In this document: piece by piece, positions 23,844 through 34,158 of the stretch
How positions within the stretch are numbered: position 1 is the first letter of the stretch
Layout of the letters: each line of letters starts with the position of its first letter
NCBI RefSeq assembly: GCF_000411115.1
Contig: NZ_KE150255.1
Location: 124,001-188,000 of the forward strand
DNA length: 64,000 nt
Source: Capnocytophaga granulosa ATCC 51502
GTDB taxonomy: Bacteria > Bacteroidota > Bacteroidia > Flavobacteriales > Flavobacteriaceae
Reading direction: 5' to 3'
Position numbers and translations under genes: made by a program
The notes under the pieces: generated by a model
Database searches by the model: none
What the model was told of the DNA's origin: nothing
The model's input: the letters and a program-made list of their open reading frames with translations, nothing else

Positions 23844-24680
23844 ATGAGAATAGTTTTGTTTTATTTAGGGCTGTTGCTAACTGTGGGTGGTTGGGCTCAG
23901 GATAAGAGAGCCTATGTTTTCTTTGATAAAAACGGTAGGCGCACTTCCTACAAGAAACTCCTTAGAAAGAGTGAAAAAGCCGATATAGTACTCTTTGGCG
24001 AGTATCACAACAACCCTATTGCCCATTGGTTAGAACTTGAACTTCTCAAAAACCTACAACCCAAGCGTCCGCTTGTCTTAGGGGCGGAGATGCTGGAGCG
24101 GGATAACCAAGAAGCCCTTGATCGCTACTTGCAAGGGACTATTGACCAAAAGGGATTAGACACCTTAGCCCGCTTATGGAAAAACTACAAGACAGATTAT
24201 AAGCCCTTGGTGGATTTTGCCAAGAAGCACCAACTGCCTTTTGTAGCGACCAATATTCCTCGCCAATATGCCAACCTTGTATATAAGAAGGGAATCCAAG
24301 CCCTTGATACACTTGCTTCCACTGAGAAGCAATGGATCGTACGCCTACCTTTCGCCTATGACGGCAGCCTCTCCCAATATGAAAAGATGAAAAAGATGTC
24401 GGGACACAACACGGAGAACCTCCCTATGGCACAGGCGATTAAGGACGCTACCATGGCCGAATCCATATTAGCACACTTAAAACCCAACAGCCTTTTTGTC
24501 CATTTCAATGGGAGCTACCACTCTGACTATTACCAAGGCATTGGGTGGTATCTCAGGCGAGAACGCCCCGATCTACGGATCTTGACCATCGCCACTACCT
24601 CGCAAGCGGAACTCAAGAGGCTTGCCAAGGAGAATTATGGTCAGGCTGATTTTATCTTGGCGGTTGATGAAGACCTATAG
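23844..24680 (+). CDS. ChaN-family haem-binding protein
   Basis: A 278-residue protein with a signal peptide (LGLLLTVGGWAQ) and the ChaN/Cofac_haem_bdg signature: DIVLFGEYHNNPIAHWLELE, GAEMLERDNQE, TNIPRQYANLV, and late FVHFNGSYHSDYYQGIGWYL. Related proteins bind haem between two monomers and take part in iron acquisition. No lipobox cysteine is seen, so it is probably periplasmic. It follows porD after a 70-base tandem repeat. A role in haem uptake is inferred from the family. Confidence 0.85.
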   Translation: MRIVLFYLGLLLTVGGWAQDKRAYVFFDKNGRRTSYKKLLRKSEKADIVLFGEYHNNPIAHWLELELLKNLQPKRPLVLGAEMLERDNQEALDRYLQGTIDQKGLDTLARLWKNYKTDYKPLVDFAKKHQLPFVATNIPRQYANLVYKKGIQALDTLASTEKQWIVRLPFAYDGSLSQYEKMKKMSGHNTENLPMAQAIKDATMAESILAHLKPNSLFVHFNGSYHSDYYQGIGWYLRRERPDLRILTIATTSQAELKRLAKENYGQADFILAVDEDL

Positions 24681-24691
24681 TCAAGCATATT

Positions 24692-24923
24692 TAACGTGAG
24701 TTCGATATAACGAAAGCTCCCACAGATTTTCACGGATTTCACAGATTTTCTATGTTTGTGTAATTGTGCTGTTGCGATTTACACAGATTTTTATAAGGCC
24801 TTTGGCCTTATTTATCCGTGGAAATTAAGGAGTTATACTTAGTTGTTGTATCATTCTCTCCGTGAAAATCCGTGGAATCTGTGGGAGAAAAATATAATTT
24901 TGCTTACGTCGAACTCACGTTAT
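24692..24923. mobile_element. MITE-like hairpin element, copy 1
   Basis: A 230-base element with ends TAACGTGAGTTCGA and TCGAACTCACGTTA as inverted repeats. Inside, CTCCCACAGATTTTCACGGA on the left answers TCCGTGGAATCTGTGGGAG on the right, and the centre is ATAAGGCCTTTGGCCTTAT, a perfect palindrome. The whole unit could fold into a long hairpin. No coding capacity is visible. Confidence 0.75.
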
Positions 24924-24987
24924 TTAGAATGCGAAAAAAATACGAATAAATAAGGTAAGGGATTTATTCTTAATTTGCTCTCTTTCA

Positions 24988-25060
24988 AGGGCGAATTGCC
25001 ATTCGCCCCTACACCTGCTCATGCTAATTTTTCGCAAACCATTTCTGTTTGGCTATAAAA
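24988..25060. repeat. Dispersed palindromic repeat, copy 4
   Basis: GGGCGAATTGCCATTCGCCC, CTACACCTGCTCATG, and CTAATTTTTCGCAAACC as at 9868-9928. It continues with TTTCTGTTTGGCTATAA, which resembles the DnaB-domain gene end at 7604-7612. Confidence 0.7.
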
Positions 25061-25124
25061 ACAAAAAAGAAGTTTGACAAAAAGTTTTTTGCCTGATTTT
25101 TCTCTTCTATTAGAAAGAACCTCT

Positions 25125-25299
25125 ATCTTTAAACAAAAGAGCTACAAGCTCTATCTGTGTAAGGCACGAGCTAAAGTCGCTGAATACTTGGAAGCGAGTA
25201 TGTGACTCGCGCCAGTACATAACTACAATACAAGAACTATAAAATTTAACGGGACACTATTGTAAGCACTATATAAGTAAGCCCTGCTACAATATAAAT
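25125..25299. repeat. Direct repeat flanking MITE copy 2, left unit
   Basis: Contains TCTTTAAACAAAAGAGCTAC, a partial long-hairpin repeat (25139-25214), then ATAACTACAATACAAGAACT, ACGGGACACTATTGTAAG and GTAAGCCCTGCTACAATATA. It is repeated at 25545-25694. Together with the MITE copies this fills the 24681-25965 gap; no gene is seen. Confidence 0.65.
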
Positions 25300-25535
25300 T
25301 AACGTGAGTTCGATATAACGAAAGCTCCCTCGAATTTTCACGGATCTCACAGATTTTCTATGTTTGTGTAATTGTGCTGTTGCGATTTACACAGATTTTT
25401 ATAAGGCCAAAGGCCTTATTTATCCGTGGAAATTAAAGAGTTATACTTTTTTAGTTGTTGTGTTATTCTCTCTGTGAAAATCCGTGGAATCTGTGGGAGA
25501 AAAAATATAATTTTGCTTACGTCGAACTCACGTTA
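25300..25535. mobile_element. MITE-like hairpin element, copy 2
   Basis: Nearly identical to 24692-24923 over its whole length, including both inverted ends; the centre is ATAAGGCCAAAGGCCTTAT. It lies between two copies of a direct repeat. Confidence 0.75.
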
Positions 25536-25544
25536 TCTTTAAAC

Positions 25545-25694
25545 AAAAGAGCTACAAGCTCTCTCTGTATAAGGCACGAGCTGCAAGCTCGCGCCAGCAG
25601 ATGCCAGCAGATAACTACAATACAAGAACTATAAAATTTAACGGGACACTATTGTAAGTACAATATAAGTAAGCCCTGCTACAATATAAATTAA
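25545..25694. repeat. Direct repeat flanking MITE copy 2, right unit
   Basis: Second copy of the 25125-25299 segment, with a shortened hairpin-repeat part (25549-25600). Confidence 0.65.
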
Positions 25695-25906
25695 GCATAC
25701 AAAAAACAAATAAAATATTGCATTTTATTCAACAAAAGCGCTACTTTTTAAATTTTATTCAATATTTATATTTTAGTTTCTTTATAGATAACCTCCAAAG
25801 GTCTGTTTTTAAGCAACTTAATGAAAATAAGACTCTTATTAAAATTAAAAACTTTTCATTTTCCTATGTAATACATTATTGTTTATTGAAAAAATATTTA
25901 ATTTAT

Positions 25907-25938
25907 TTGTTTTATTTTCAAAAAATGACGTATATTTG
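25907..25938 (+). promoter_or_regulatory. Promoter of the SusC/SusD operon
   Basis: TTG 25907-25909 and TATATTTG 25931-25938 with a 21-base spacer. The ATG at 25966 lies 27 bases downstream, which rules out the in-frame ATG at 25879. Confidence 0.6.
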
Positions 25939-25965
25939 CAGCTTTCTATTAAAAAACATTCTGAT

Positions 25966-28900
25966 ATGAAGCAAAACAAACATTGGAGGTTATTGTATTT
26001 CCTCTTTACCCTTTGCCCCTTATGGCTTGTAGCCCAACAACTCAGTGTAAAAGGAGTGGTGAAAGACACTGATGGAATGGAAATGCTCGGTGTCTCTATT
26101 ATTGTCAAAGGCACCCAAAAAGGGGTCGCTACCGATGGCAATGGTCGTTATCAAATCAAAGTACAACCTCATGACGTTCTTGTTTTCTCCAGCGTGGGGT
26201 ATCTCTCCCAAGAGAAAACAGTAGAAAAGAGTGGTGTTATTGACATCACCTTGGAGGCTGAAGTGGTAGCACTCACAGGTACCGAAGTGGTCGCTGTTGC
26301 CTATGGAGCTACCGACAAGAAATCATTTACAGGTTCGATGACAACAGTCAAAGAGGAAACCATCAAAGGAGCACAGACCAACAATGTTGTAAAAGCCTTG
26401 GAAGGTTCCGTTGCGGGGGTGCAGATCTCCTCTGGTTCAGGGCAACCAGGTTCGGGTGCCTCTGTGCGCATACGAGGTATAGGCTCTATCAATGCCTCCA
26501 GCAACCCCTTAGTCATCTTGGATGGTGTGCCTTACGAGGGGAGTCTCAATGCTATCAACAACAGTGATGTGGAGAGTATCAATATCCTCAAGGACGCATC
26601 GGCAGCAGCGCTCTATGGGGCACGAGGTGCCAATGGGGTGATTATCATCACTACCAAGAGTGGCGCACGAGGCCAACTCTCCGTTCAGTACGACAGCCGT
26701 ATAGGGTTCAACTATCGCGGGGTGCCTGAGTACGACCTTATGAGTTCCCCTTCCGAATACTACGAAACCCTATGGCATTCCCTCTATAACCAAAGCCGAT
26801 TTGGACAAAACCAACCCGAAGCTGTGGCACGCTCTTGGGCAAGCCAGCAGCTAATCCCCAATGTAGGAAGCGGGTACAATATATACAATGTACCCGACCA
26901 AGAGGTTGTTTTAGCCAACGGAAAGCTCAACCCCAATGCTCAGATAAAGTACTCCGATGCGGCCACTTTTAACCAATGGGAAAAGGCACTTTTCAAACCA
27001 GGTGTACGCAAGGAACACAACCTTAGCCTGACCAAAGGTTCTGAAATCAACAACTTCTATTTCTCTTTGGGTTACCTAAGCGATGAGGGGTATAACCTCA
27101 ACTCCTATTTCAACCGATATTCATCTCGTTTTTCCTACAGAGGAGAAATCACCCCATGGCTAAAGATACATACCAACTCCATGCTTACCTATACCGAGAA
27201 GCAGGGAGCCACTTCCATTAGCTATTCCAATCCTTTTTCTTGGACGCGTAATATAGCTCCTATCTACCCTATCTACGAACATGATGATTCGGGTCAGGTG
27301 CTTAGCAGTTATGACTATGGTGCTACTCGTAAGTATAATGACAATGCCAATCCCCTTGGCACTCAGAAAGAAAACATAGACTTGACGAGGGATTATTACC
27401 TTAATCAATCCATATCCCTAGACGCTACCCTCTTGAAAAACTTACAATTCTCCAGCACAGGGAATGTATATGGCAATTTCTACGAATCCAATAACTTCAC
27501 CACTCCCTTGGCTGGTGAAGGGAAAGTATATGGGGGGAATGCCACTAAATCCCGTTCCGATGTTGTGGTGATGACCTTCAACCAGTTGCTCCGATACCAA
27601 AACACTTGGAAGGACTACCATCTTGAAGCCCTTTTGGGGCATGAATCCCACAAGGCACACAGGGGCTATGACAGGTGCCAAGCGCAATTTTGTAGATCCT
27701 CGCAACAGTGAGTTCTCCAACGCTGCGGTTTTGGCCGCTTTGGACTCCTATACGAGCCATTATTTCATAGAAGGATACTTTGGGCAGATAAATGCCAACT
27801 ACAAACAAAAATACTTCTTCTCCAGCAGCTTGCGTCGTGATGCTTCTTCGGTATTTGCGCCTGAACATCGTTGGGGTACGTTCTGGTCAGTGGGAGGCTC
27901 TTGGCTAATCAGTCAAGAAGATTTTATGAAAAAAGCCACTTTTGTCAATAGCCTAAAGCTAAAAGCCAGCTATGGAATCCAAGGGAATGATGAACTCTAT
28001 CTGCCCGATGGAGGTCGCTCCTTGGTACCCTATATGACCCTATATGAGGTTACCTCCGATGGTAGTAACGCAGGGCTACAAGCGCGCTACAAAGGCAATC
28101 GCAACATCACTTGGGAAGAGAGTGGCAACTTCAATACAGGAATTGAGGCTACCCTATGGGATCACCTTCTTACTATAGAGGCGGATTACTTTGTCAAGAA
28201 AACCAAGAACTTGCTCTTCAACATGCCCCTACCCTCCTCCACAGGCTTTAGCTCCGAACCGAGAAATGTAGCCGACATGGAAAACAAAGGGATTGACTTT
28301 GTTATCAACCTAAATCCAATAAAGCGCGAGCACTTCTCTTGGTCTGTGTCTTTCAACGGACTATACTATAAAAACACCATCACCAAACTGCCTGAGGAAC
28401 TCAGAGAAAAAGGCGTCTCCAGAGGAGGTTCACAAATCCTAAAAGAAGGCGGCAGCATCTATGACTTCTATATGGTACGCTGGGCGGGAGTCAACCCTGA
28501 CAATGGAGATGCCCAATTCTATATCAAGAACCCAGCCACAGGCGCCTATGAGGTGAAAGGTAGTGCCGCCTACGAAATGGAAAACAGTCGCACCTTCGTC
28601 GGTTCTTCCATTCCTGACCTACAAGGAGGCTTCGGTAGCAATTTTAGACTATACAACTTTGACCTCTCCCTACAGTTTGCCTACCAGCTTGGCGGCAAGT
28701 TCTACGACTATCAGTACGCAGGGCTTATGCACTCAGGACAGTTGGGTAGAGGATGGCATACCGATATGCGTGCACGCTGGAGCCCTGAAAACCCACATAC
28801 CGATGTGCCCCGCTTGGAGTTTGCCAACCAAAAGCTACTGAGCTCCTCCGACCGTTTCTTGATAGATGCTTCCTATCTGTCGCTAAGAAACATCAGTGTA

Positions 28901-29095
28901 GGGTATAGTCTGCCTGAAGAGGTTTGCCAAAAGCTACACCTAAACAAGCTCCGCTACTATATCACCGCTGAGAACGTATATCTCTGGAGCAAACGCAAGG
29001 GGTTAGACCCTCGTTCGAGCCTCGCAGGGGTGAATAGCTCCGCTGTATATAGTCCTATACGTACTGTTTCTATGGGACTTACCCTTAACTTTTAA
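25966..29095 (+). pseudogene. SusC/RagA-family TonB-linked outer membrane transporter, frameshifted at 27662-27665
   Basis: The 5' part (25966-27711) has a signal peptide, a carboxypeptidase-regulatory-like domain (LSVKGVVKDTDGMEMLGVS), and the SusC plug signature (SSNPLVILDGVPYEG, DASAAALYGARGANGVI). The 3' part (open from 27623 to 29095) gives the rest of the barrel and ends in LTLNF, typical of outer membrane proteins. The frames join if one G is removed from GGGG at 27662-27665 (HESHKAHRAMTGAKRNFV). The full product would be about 1,042 residues, normal for SusC. With the adjacent SusD it would import glycans or peptides through TonB. It may be a true pseudogene, phase-variable, or a sequencing error. 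Confidence 0.85.
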
Positions 29096-29106
29096 TCCGA
29101 TGTATC

Positions 29107-30576
29107 ATGAAGAAAAATAATATATACCTCCCATTATTCCTTTTAGGGCTGCTTATCAGTGCCTGTTCTAAAAGCGAATTTGACCCTAAAGTAGATGGCT
29201 TCCTCACCGATGAGCGCAAAAAGGAGCTTATGGAAAATGTAGAGACCAAGGCCAACCTCTTGCAAGTAGAACTCAATGGTATCTATAACAACAATATACG
29301 CTCTCAATCCAATAGTGGAGAGACCTTTGGGCTGAAGGCCATTCACCTGGCCACAGACCTTTCGGGGCTAGATATGGTACAACAATCCTATAGCTGGTTT
29401 GGTTTTGACTACAACTTTGATATGTGGCGTGCCGAATATGCCCGTACGGCCTTTTTATGGAATTTTCTCTACAAGCAAATCAGCTCTATCAATGCTGTAC
29501 TTACGGAATATTTCCCAGAAGTACCTTCCCAAGCGGTATTGTATCAGAAATATGCGGAACTGAAATCCTTACGAGGTATCTACTATTACTACCTAATCAA
29601 TCTCTACCAACACTCCTATAAGGGGCATGAGAATGACTTAGGCGTCCCCTTAGTGCTACGCCCTACCGATGCCAAACTGCCTCGTGCTACAGTAGCGGCT
29701 GTATATGAGCAGCTTTTGGCCGATTTTTCAGTAGTAGATGATGCCCGCTATGTAGTTACTGAAACTAAAACCGATGTAGATAAGGCTGTCGCCGCGGCCT
29801 ACTTGGCCAAAGTATATGCCCATCTTGAGCAGTGGGACAAGGTGATTGCCTATACCCGTATGGTGCTCAATAGTCCTTATTTTACCTTTACCTCTATGGG
29901 TGAGGTACAAGCAGCCAAGTGGGATATCTCCTCCGCCTCTTGGCTTTGGGGGTATGACATTACTCAGGAGACTACCACTCACTGGAATTCCTTCTATTCC
30001 AATATAGACAACACCAACCCTATAAGCTATGCAGGAGGGGGTGCCTTCAAGAGCATCTATAGCCTGCTCTATGCCCATATAGCCCCTACCGATGTGCGTC
30101 GCAACCTCTACATAAACCGCACTGAAGCCCCTGCGATCGCCTATAGATACCCACAGCTACCCGATTATGCCAATCTAAAGTATGTTACAGACACCCGCTT
30201 CTTAGGAGATTATTGTTTCCTACGTTTGGAAGACCCACTACTGCTCTATATAGAGGCCTTAGTGGAGAGAAACGAACTCCCCCGTGCTCAAAACACCTTG
30301 ACCTATTTCATGCAGAACTTCCGTGATCCTTACTATACTCCTACGGCTACAGACCAAGCCTCTATGCGTGAGGAAGTACGTTGGCAACGCCGTATAGAAC
30401 TCTGGGGAGAGGGCACCTCTTTCTTTGATTTCAAGCGTTGGGGATTAGGCGCCAACAGAACTCAAGCAGGCAGCAACCATGTTTATGCCATAGATGTTCC
30501 CGCAGGAGACAGGCGTTGGGTGTATCAGATTCCTATTAGCGAAATAGAAGCCAATCCGAATATGGTACAGAATTAA
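29107..30576 (+). CDS. SusD/RagB-family nutrient-binding lipoprotein
   Basis: The 489-residue protein has a lipobox (LLISAC, Cys near 18) and SusD-type features: an early helical repeat region (ELKSLRGIYYYYLINLYQ), PLVLRPTDAKLPRATVAAVY, AAAYLAKVYAHLEQWDKV, and the terminal RRIELWGEGTSFFDFKRWG followed by IPISEIEANPNM. It forms the surface lid of the SusC transporter encoded 11 bases upstream. No glycoside hydrolase or peptidase gene is adjacent, so the substrate is unclear. Confidence 0.92.
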   Translation: MKKNNIYLPLFLLGLLISACSKSEFDPKVDGFLTDERKKELMENVETKANLLQVELNGIYNNNIRSQSNSGETFGLKAIHLATDLSGLDMVQQSYSWFGFDYNFDMWRAEYARTAFLWNFLYKQISSINAVLTEYFPEVPSQAVLYQKYAELKSLRGIYYYYLINLYQHSYKGHENDLGVPLVLRPTDAKLPRATVAAVYEQLLADFSVVDDARYVVTETKTDVDKAVAAAYLAKVYAHLEQWDKVIAYTRMVLNSPYFTFTSMGEVQAAKWDISSASWLWGYDITQETTTHWNSFYSNIDNTNPISYAGGGAFKSIYSLLYAHIAPTDVRRNLYINRTEAPAIAYRYPQLPDYANLKYVTDTRFLGDYCFLRLEDPLLLYIEALVERNELPRAQNTLTYFMQNFRDPYYTPTATDQASMREEVRWQRRIELWGEGTSFFDFKRWGLGANRTQAGSNHVYAIDVPAGDRRWVYQIPISEIEANPNMVQN

Positions 30577-30653
30577 TGAGTTGATGAGTCAATGAGTCAA
30601 TGAGCTGATGGGTCAATGAACTGATTTAAGGTTCATTGACCCATCGGTTTATT

Positions 30654-32975
30654 TTATAACCTACTACGTTCGCTCTCTATACCGCTGCCCCTGACATCCT
30701 CCTCTACCTCTTTGCCTTTGGCAAACTGGTAAATGAGGGAGAGACCAAAGAATCGTGTGTTGGCCTTGTTGTAGCTATAACTATACACTTGGTTGAAGTC
30801 ATATTCACTCTTGGATCTGGAGGTATTGAATAGATCACTTACAAAAGCATTGAGCTTGAAGGCGTCTGAAATTGGATAGAACAAATCCACACCAAAGGTA
30901 TTGCTCTGGTAGTTCTTGAAATACATATTCTTGTGATCGGATGTATAAGTGTAGTTCACACCCAACTCCATATCCCAAGGGAGATAAAAACGCTGAGACA
31001 AAAACACTTCTGCATATAGGGAATGGTACTGCTCATTGGGGAGTCTGAAATGGAGACTTCCCCCTACAAATTTGGCATTCATCTCGCACCAATCGGTTAG
31101 TTTTTGGAAAGAAGATATATGCAAAAAGAAATCATTCTTATAGCCCGCATTCTCAGGACGGGTAACCCGTATACCTGCCACATCACTAGGCATATATACA
31201 ATATTATTTTGGGTATAGCGATAAGTTAGACTCAGATTAAGCCTACCTGTATGTCCCCATTGAACTTGGTAAGTGTTGGCTGGTTTCAACTCCTTATTCC
31301 CCACGCCTGCCGTAGTAGGGCTATATCTTATATAAGTAGGATTAAAAGCATTAAAATACGGCCTACTGAGTCGCTCAGCCGCAGAGATATAAAAGCTATA
31401 CCCCCATAACTGACCCTTGTATTGGGCATTGAATAACCATTGCCAATCATTGTTATAATAATACGCTGATCTATTGTTGAAATCATTGTAATTATACTCA
31501 GAGCGAGCCCCCAAGGATACTGAAGCACTTTCCCCCACAGGGAAGTTATAAGAGGCATAAAGAGCAAGTATATATTCCTTTAGAAAAAAATCCTTTGAAT
31601 AATCGGTATCTTTGATATACTGCTGATTGACAAGATAAAAACGATTCTGGTAAAGGCGGTTATCTACCAGAGAAAGACGAGTACCTAGGGAAAATGCCTG
31701 CTTATCTGCCCATTTCTTATTCCAAGCCGCCTTAAGAGCATAGACAAAGACCTTATCATCATTTGCTTCTTCAAAAACCTTAGTTGTTACAAGTGCTTTG
31801 TGCAGTGTTTCCTCTTCCCAAGAGGGATTCTCATATTTCCTATTCATGAAATCAAGATTCACCTGTAGGTTGGAGTTGAGTGTATCTAAGGTTTGCTTAA
31901 GTGCTAAAGAAAAAGTATGATCGGTAGAATGCTGGCTAAAAAGCTTATGATTGGCAATCCAATGGTCATAGGTATTATGATCATAGACCTCTGTACGTGT
32001 ATTTCGGTCATGATCCTTATCCTCGTCGTAATTGAGCATATAAAGGAAACTCAGACTTGTATTCTCATGTGGTGTATAGTCTGTTCCAAAGAGAACATTA
32101 TTACCTATTCTCCTTAGCTTGGCTTCAGTGGTGCTATTATAGGAACGTTGCACATTCTTAAGTGTTAGCTCATTTGCCTCCTCTAAGACGGTTTTGGAGC
32201 GAAAGTGATAGAGATTGCCATAGATACGATATTTCTCGGTAGCATAAAAGAGATCCACACCACTATCATAGCCAAATTGAGGTTTGAAGTATATTCTCTG
32301 GCGCAACTCCCCTACCCAACCTTGTTTTTGGATTGTATTTATCTTGATTATTCCAAACTTAGAGGCTTCGGTAGAGGCGTCCATTCTATCGACTACCTCT
32401 ATACTCTCAATGGTATTGGTAGGAATAGTACTTAGAAACTTGAGGATCTTATCCTTGGGCAAATGAAGCTCCTTACCGTCCAGAACAAGCTGAATATCAT
32501 CACTACCGAGAATATTTAGTCCATTAACAGTGGAGATACTAGGAGCATAGTCGAGTATCTCAAGTATATTATCTCTGTTTTTCAGGCGAGACTCAGCCAC
32601 TGCTATCACCACTCCTGTATCGGTATAGGTGATAGGGCTTTTGGTACGAGCGATAGAGACACCTGAGAGTTCTTGCACTTTTTCAGCAAGGGAGATCTCC
32701 CCCAAGGAAGTATCTGATTGTAAGGAAAGTACTTTAGAAAACCCTTCGTAGAAGACAGAACTGACCGTAAGGGTATAAGTACCTGCCGCTGCTTGTAGGC
32801 TAAAACTACCGTCCTGCTTGGACAAAGTTGCCTCGACCACTTTTTCCTCCTGTAATAACTTCACAGTACAATAAGCGATAGGGGCATTGCTCTTATCCCT
32901 TAGCACTCCCTCGACCTTAAATTGTCCCCAACAGCAGAAAGGAACAAAACAACATAGAAGAAAGAACGATTTCAT
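30654..32975 (-). CDS. TonB-dependent outer membrane beta-barrel receptor
   Basis: About 773 residues from the ATG at 32975 (MKSFFLLCCFVPF, a good signal peptide; an earlier ATG lies at 32999). A carboxypeptidase-regulatory-like domain (FKVEGVLRDKSNAPIAYC) is followed by a plug (NILEILDYAPSISTVNG, DDIQLVLDGKEL, IESIEVVDRMD) and a long barrel with alternating aromatic strands, as in the outer membrane beta-barrel family OMP_b-brl_3. The C-terminus is not the classical aromatic residue but a charged tail. It is convergent with SusD. The ligand is unknown. Confidence 0.85.
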   Translation of the reverse strand: MKSFFLLCCFVPFCCWGQFKVEGVLRDKSNAPIAYCTVKLLQEEKVVEATLSKQDGSFSLQAAAGTYTLTVSSVFYEGFSKVLSLQSDTSLGEISLAEKVQELSGVSIARTKSPITYTDTGVVIAVAESRLKNRDNILEILDYAPSISTVNGLNILGSDDIQLVLDGKELHLPKDKILKFLSTIPTNTIESIEVVDRMDASTEASKFGIIKINTIQKQGWVGELRQRIYFKPQFGYDSGVDLFYATEKYRIYGNLYHFRSKTVLEEANELTLKNVQRSYNSTTEAKLRRIGNNVLFGTDYTPHENTSLSFLYMLNYDEDKDHDRNTRTEVYDHNTYDHWIANHKLFSQHSTDHTFSLALKQTLDTLNSNLQVNLDFMNRKYENPSWEEETLHKALVTTKVFEEANDDKVFVYALKAAWNKKWADKQAFSLGTRLSLVDNRLYQNRFYLVNQQYIKDTDYSKDFFLKEYILALYASYNFPVGESASVSLGARSEYNYNDFNNRSAYYYNNDWQWLFNAQYKGQLWGYSFYISAAERLSRPYFNAFNPTYIRYSPTTAGVGNKELKPANTYQVQWGHTGRLNLSLTYRYTQNNIVYMPSDVAGIRVTRPENAGYKNDFFLHISSFQKLTDWCEMNAKFVGGSLHFRLPNEQYHSLYAEVFLSQRFYLPWDMELGVNYTYTSDHKNMYFKNYQSNTFGVDLFYPISDAFKLNAFVSDLFNTSRSKSEYDFNQVYSYSYNKANTRFFGLSLIYQFAKGKEVEEDVRGSGIESERSRL

Positions 32976-33002
32976 AGCGTAAGAAAAATTGTTTGACAAA
33001 TA

Positions 33003-33500
33003 TTAAATTATTTTACCTTGATAATCAATCAAGTAACTTTCGTAATTAAAATCTATTAGCTCTATTCCTTTGGGTGTAAGGGTAAAAGAGGGTATACGCT
33101 CTGTGGGCGAGACAAAGATATCCTTACCACTGAACTGCCAAAGGATTTCGCCCTGCCTATTAAGGCGTGATATCTCTACCTCTCCATGGGTAATGTAATC
33201 ATCTTGGTAAGGAACAATCTCAAAGCAAGTAGCCATATCCACCTGCGTATGCCAAAGGAGCTCTAAGGAGGGTAAGAAGATACAAAATACCTCATTACCA
33301 CAAGCTATGAGCAATCTATCGCCGTCTAACAGCGCACTTTTCTCCCACAGACTGCTCACGCTCCCTCCTGCTGTGAGGACTACGTTTTTAATCTCCTCTT
33401 CTGCCTGATAGAGATAAACTGTTACTTGTGGTGGGTGAGCTTCCTTTTCTCTTATCTCTATCTGATAAGAATCTTTATAAAGCCAAAGGGTGTTTTTCAT
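33003..33500 (-). CDS. Hypothetical protein, 165 aa, beta-strand rich (immunity-like)
   Basis: Not recognised. The sequence alternates short beta strands (VTVYLYQAEEEIKNVVL, DRLLIACGNEVFCIFL, LELLWHTQV, SRLNRQGEILWQF) in a PQQ/propeller-like rhythm, with no signal peptide. It lies 6 bases after the frameshifted SUKH-like gene and probably belongs to the same leftward operon starting at ogt. An immunity role is inferred from the neighbourhood. Confidence 0.55.
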   Translation of the reverse strand: MKNTLWLYKDSYQIEIREKEAHPPQVTVYLYQAEEEIKNVVLTAGGSVSSLWEKSALLDGDRLLIACGNEVFCIFLPSLELLWHTQVDMATCFEIVPYQDDYITHGEVEISRLNRQGEILWQFSGKDIFVSPTERIPSFTLTPKGIELIDFNYESYLIDYQGKII

Positions 33501-33506
33501 AGTGTT

Positions 33507-33967
33507 TTAAGGTCGTATAATTGTTTCTTCTACTTTGCCTTTGATCATATTCTCAATAGCAGTATAGAGGTCGCCCCCATAGAGATGGTAATAGGTCTTT
33601 CTTGGTATCCAAGAGGTAAGGTCAAGTACGCCCCATACACTCCCTACACTATCTATACAGAGAACTTCATCGGCATTGACATCGCCAAAGGGAATAAGCT
33701 CGGTAATACCTGCATCCGATTCATAGTATAGCATCTCTTGGCGAGATTTTGCGAATATATAAAAACCATATAGCCGTCGCGGCGCTTGATATCCTTGTCG
33801 TCGAATATGGTAAGGAAAGTAACAAGCTCATGCGGCAAATCGTCATAACCTGCCTCGCGATAACGCGCTTTGATAGTTTCCGTACGAGTGCGTCGCTCTT
33901 CTTTAGAGAGGGTATTGAGTAAGGCAATACCTTGCTGGGCTAAAAGGTTTTCTAATGATTTTTTCAT
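33507..33967 (-). pseudogene. SUKH-like immunity gene, frameshifted near 33773
   Basis: The N-terminal frame (LSKEERRTRTETIKARYREA, DDLPHELVTFLTIFDDKDIK) continues in another frame as LYGFYIFAKSRQEMLYY, then ITELIPFGDVNADEVLCI and VWGVLDL. One missing base near 33771-33777 explains the break. The joined product of about 153 residues resembles a SMI1/KNR4-type (SUKH) protein, known as immunity proteins against secreted nuclease toxins. The start overlaps the small membrane protein gene by four bases. Confidence 0.55.
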
Positions 33968-34158
33968 TTCTTAAACAAATTTGCTACCTCAAAAACGGGT
34001 ACTAACAACAATAGTATAGGCCATAAAACGAGAAAGATCACCCCCGTCAACAAACAGCCTAAGTACTGGTTATAAGCAAAGTCTCTATCCAATAGTTCTA
34101 TGGTCTTATTAACTATCCATAGTTTTTCTATTTTCTTCTTGAGGTTCATGGGTTTCAT
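33964..34158 (-). CDS. Small membrane protein, 64 aa
   Basis: A basic N-terminus (NLKKKIEKLW) precedes one long hydrophobic stretch (CLLTGVIFLVLWPILLLLVP, residues about 35-54). It probably forms one or two membrane passes with a short cytoplasmic end. It overlaps ogt (ATGA) and the following gene by four bases on each side, which supports its being a real, translationally coupled gene. Function unknown. Confidence 0.55.
   Translation of the reverse strand: MKPMNLKKKIEKLWIVNKTIELLDRDFAYNQYLGCLLTGVIFLVLWPILLLLVPVFEVANLFKK

Noticed and set aside
25879..25965. N-terminal extension of SusC from ATG 25879
   Set aside because: The promoter box ends at 25938 and a good signal peptide starts at 25966.
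25718..25969. 83-codon plus-strand ORF before SusC
   Set aside because: AT-rich, low-complexity Phe/Tyr/Lys sequence that runs over the SusC promoter; no protein-like features.
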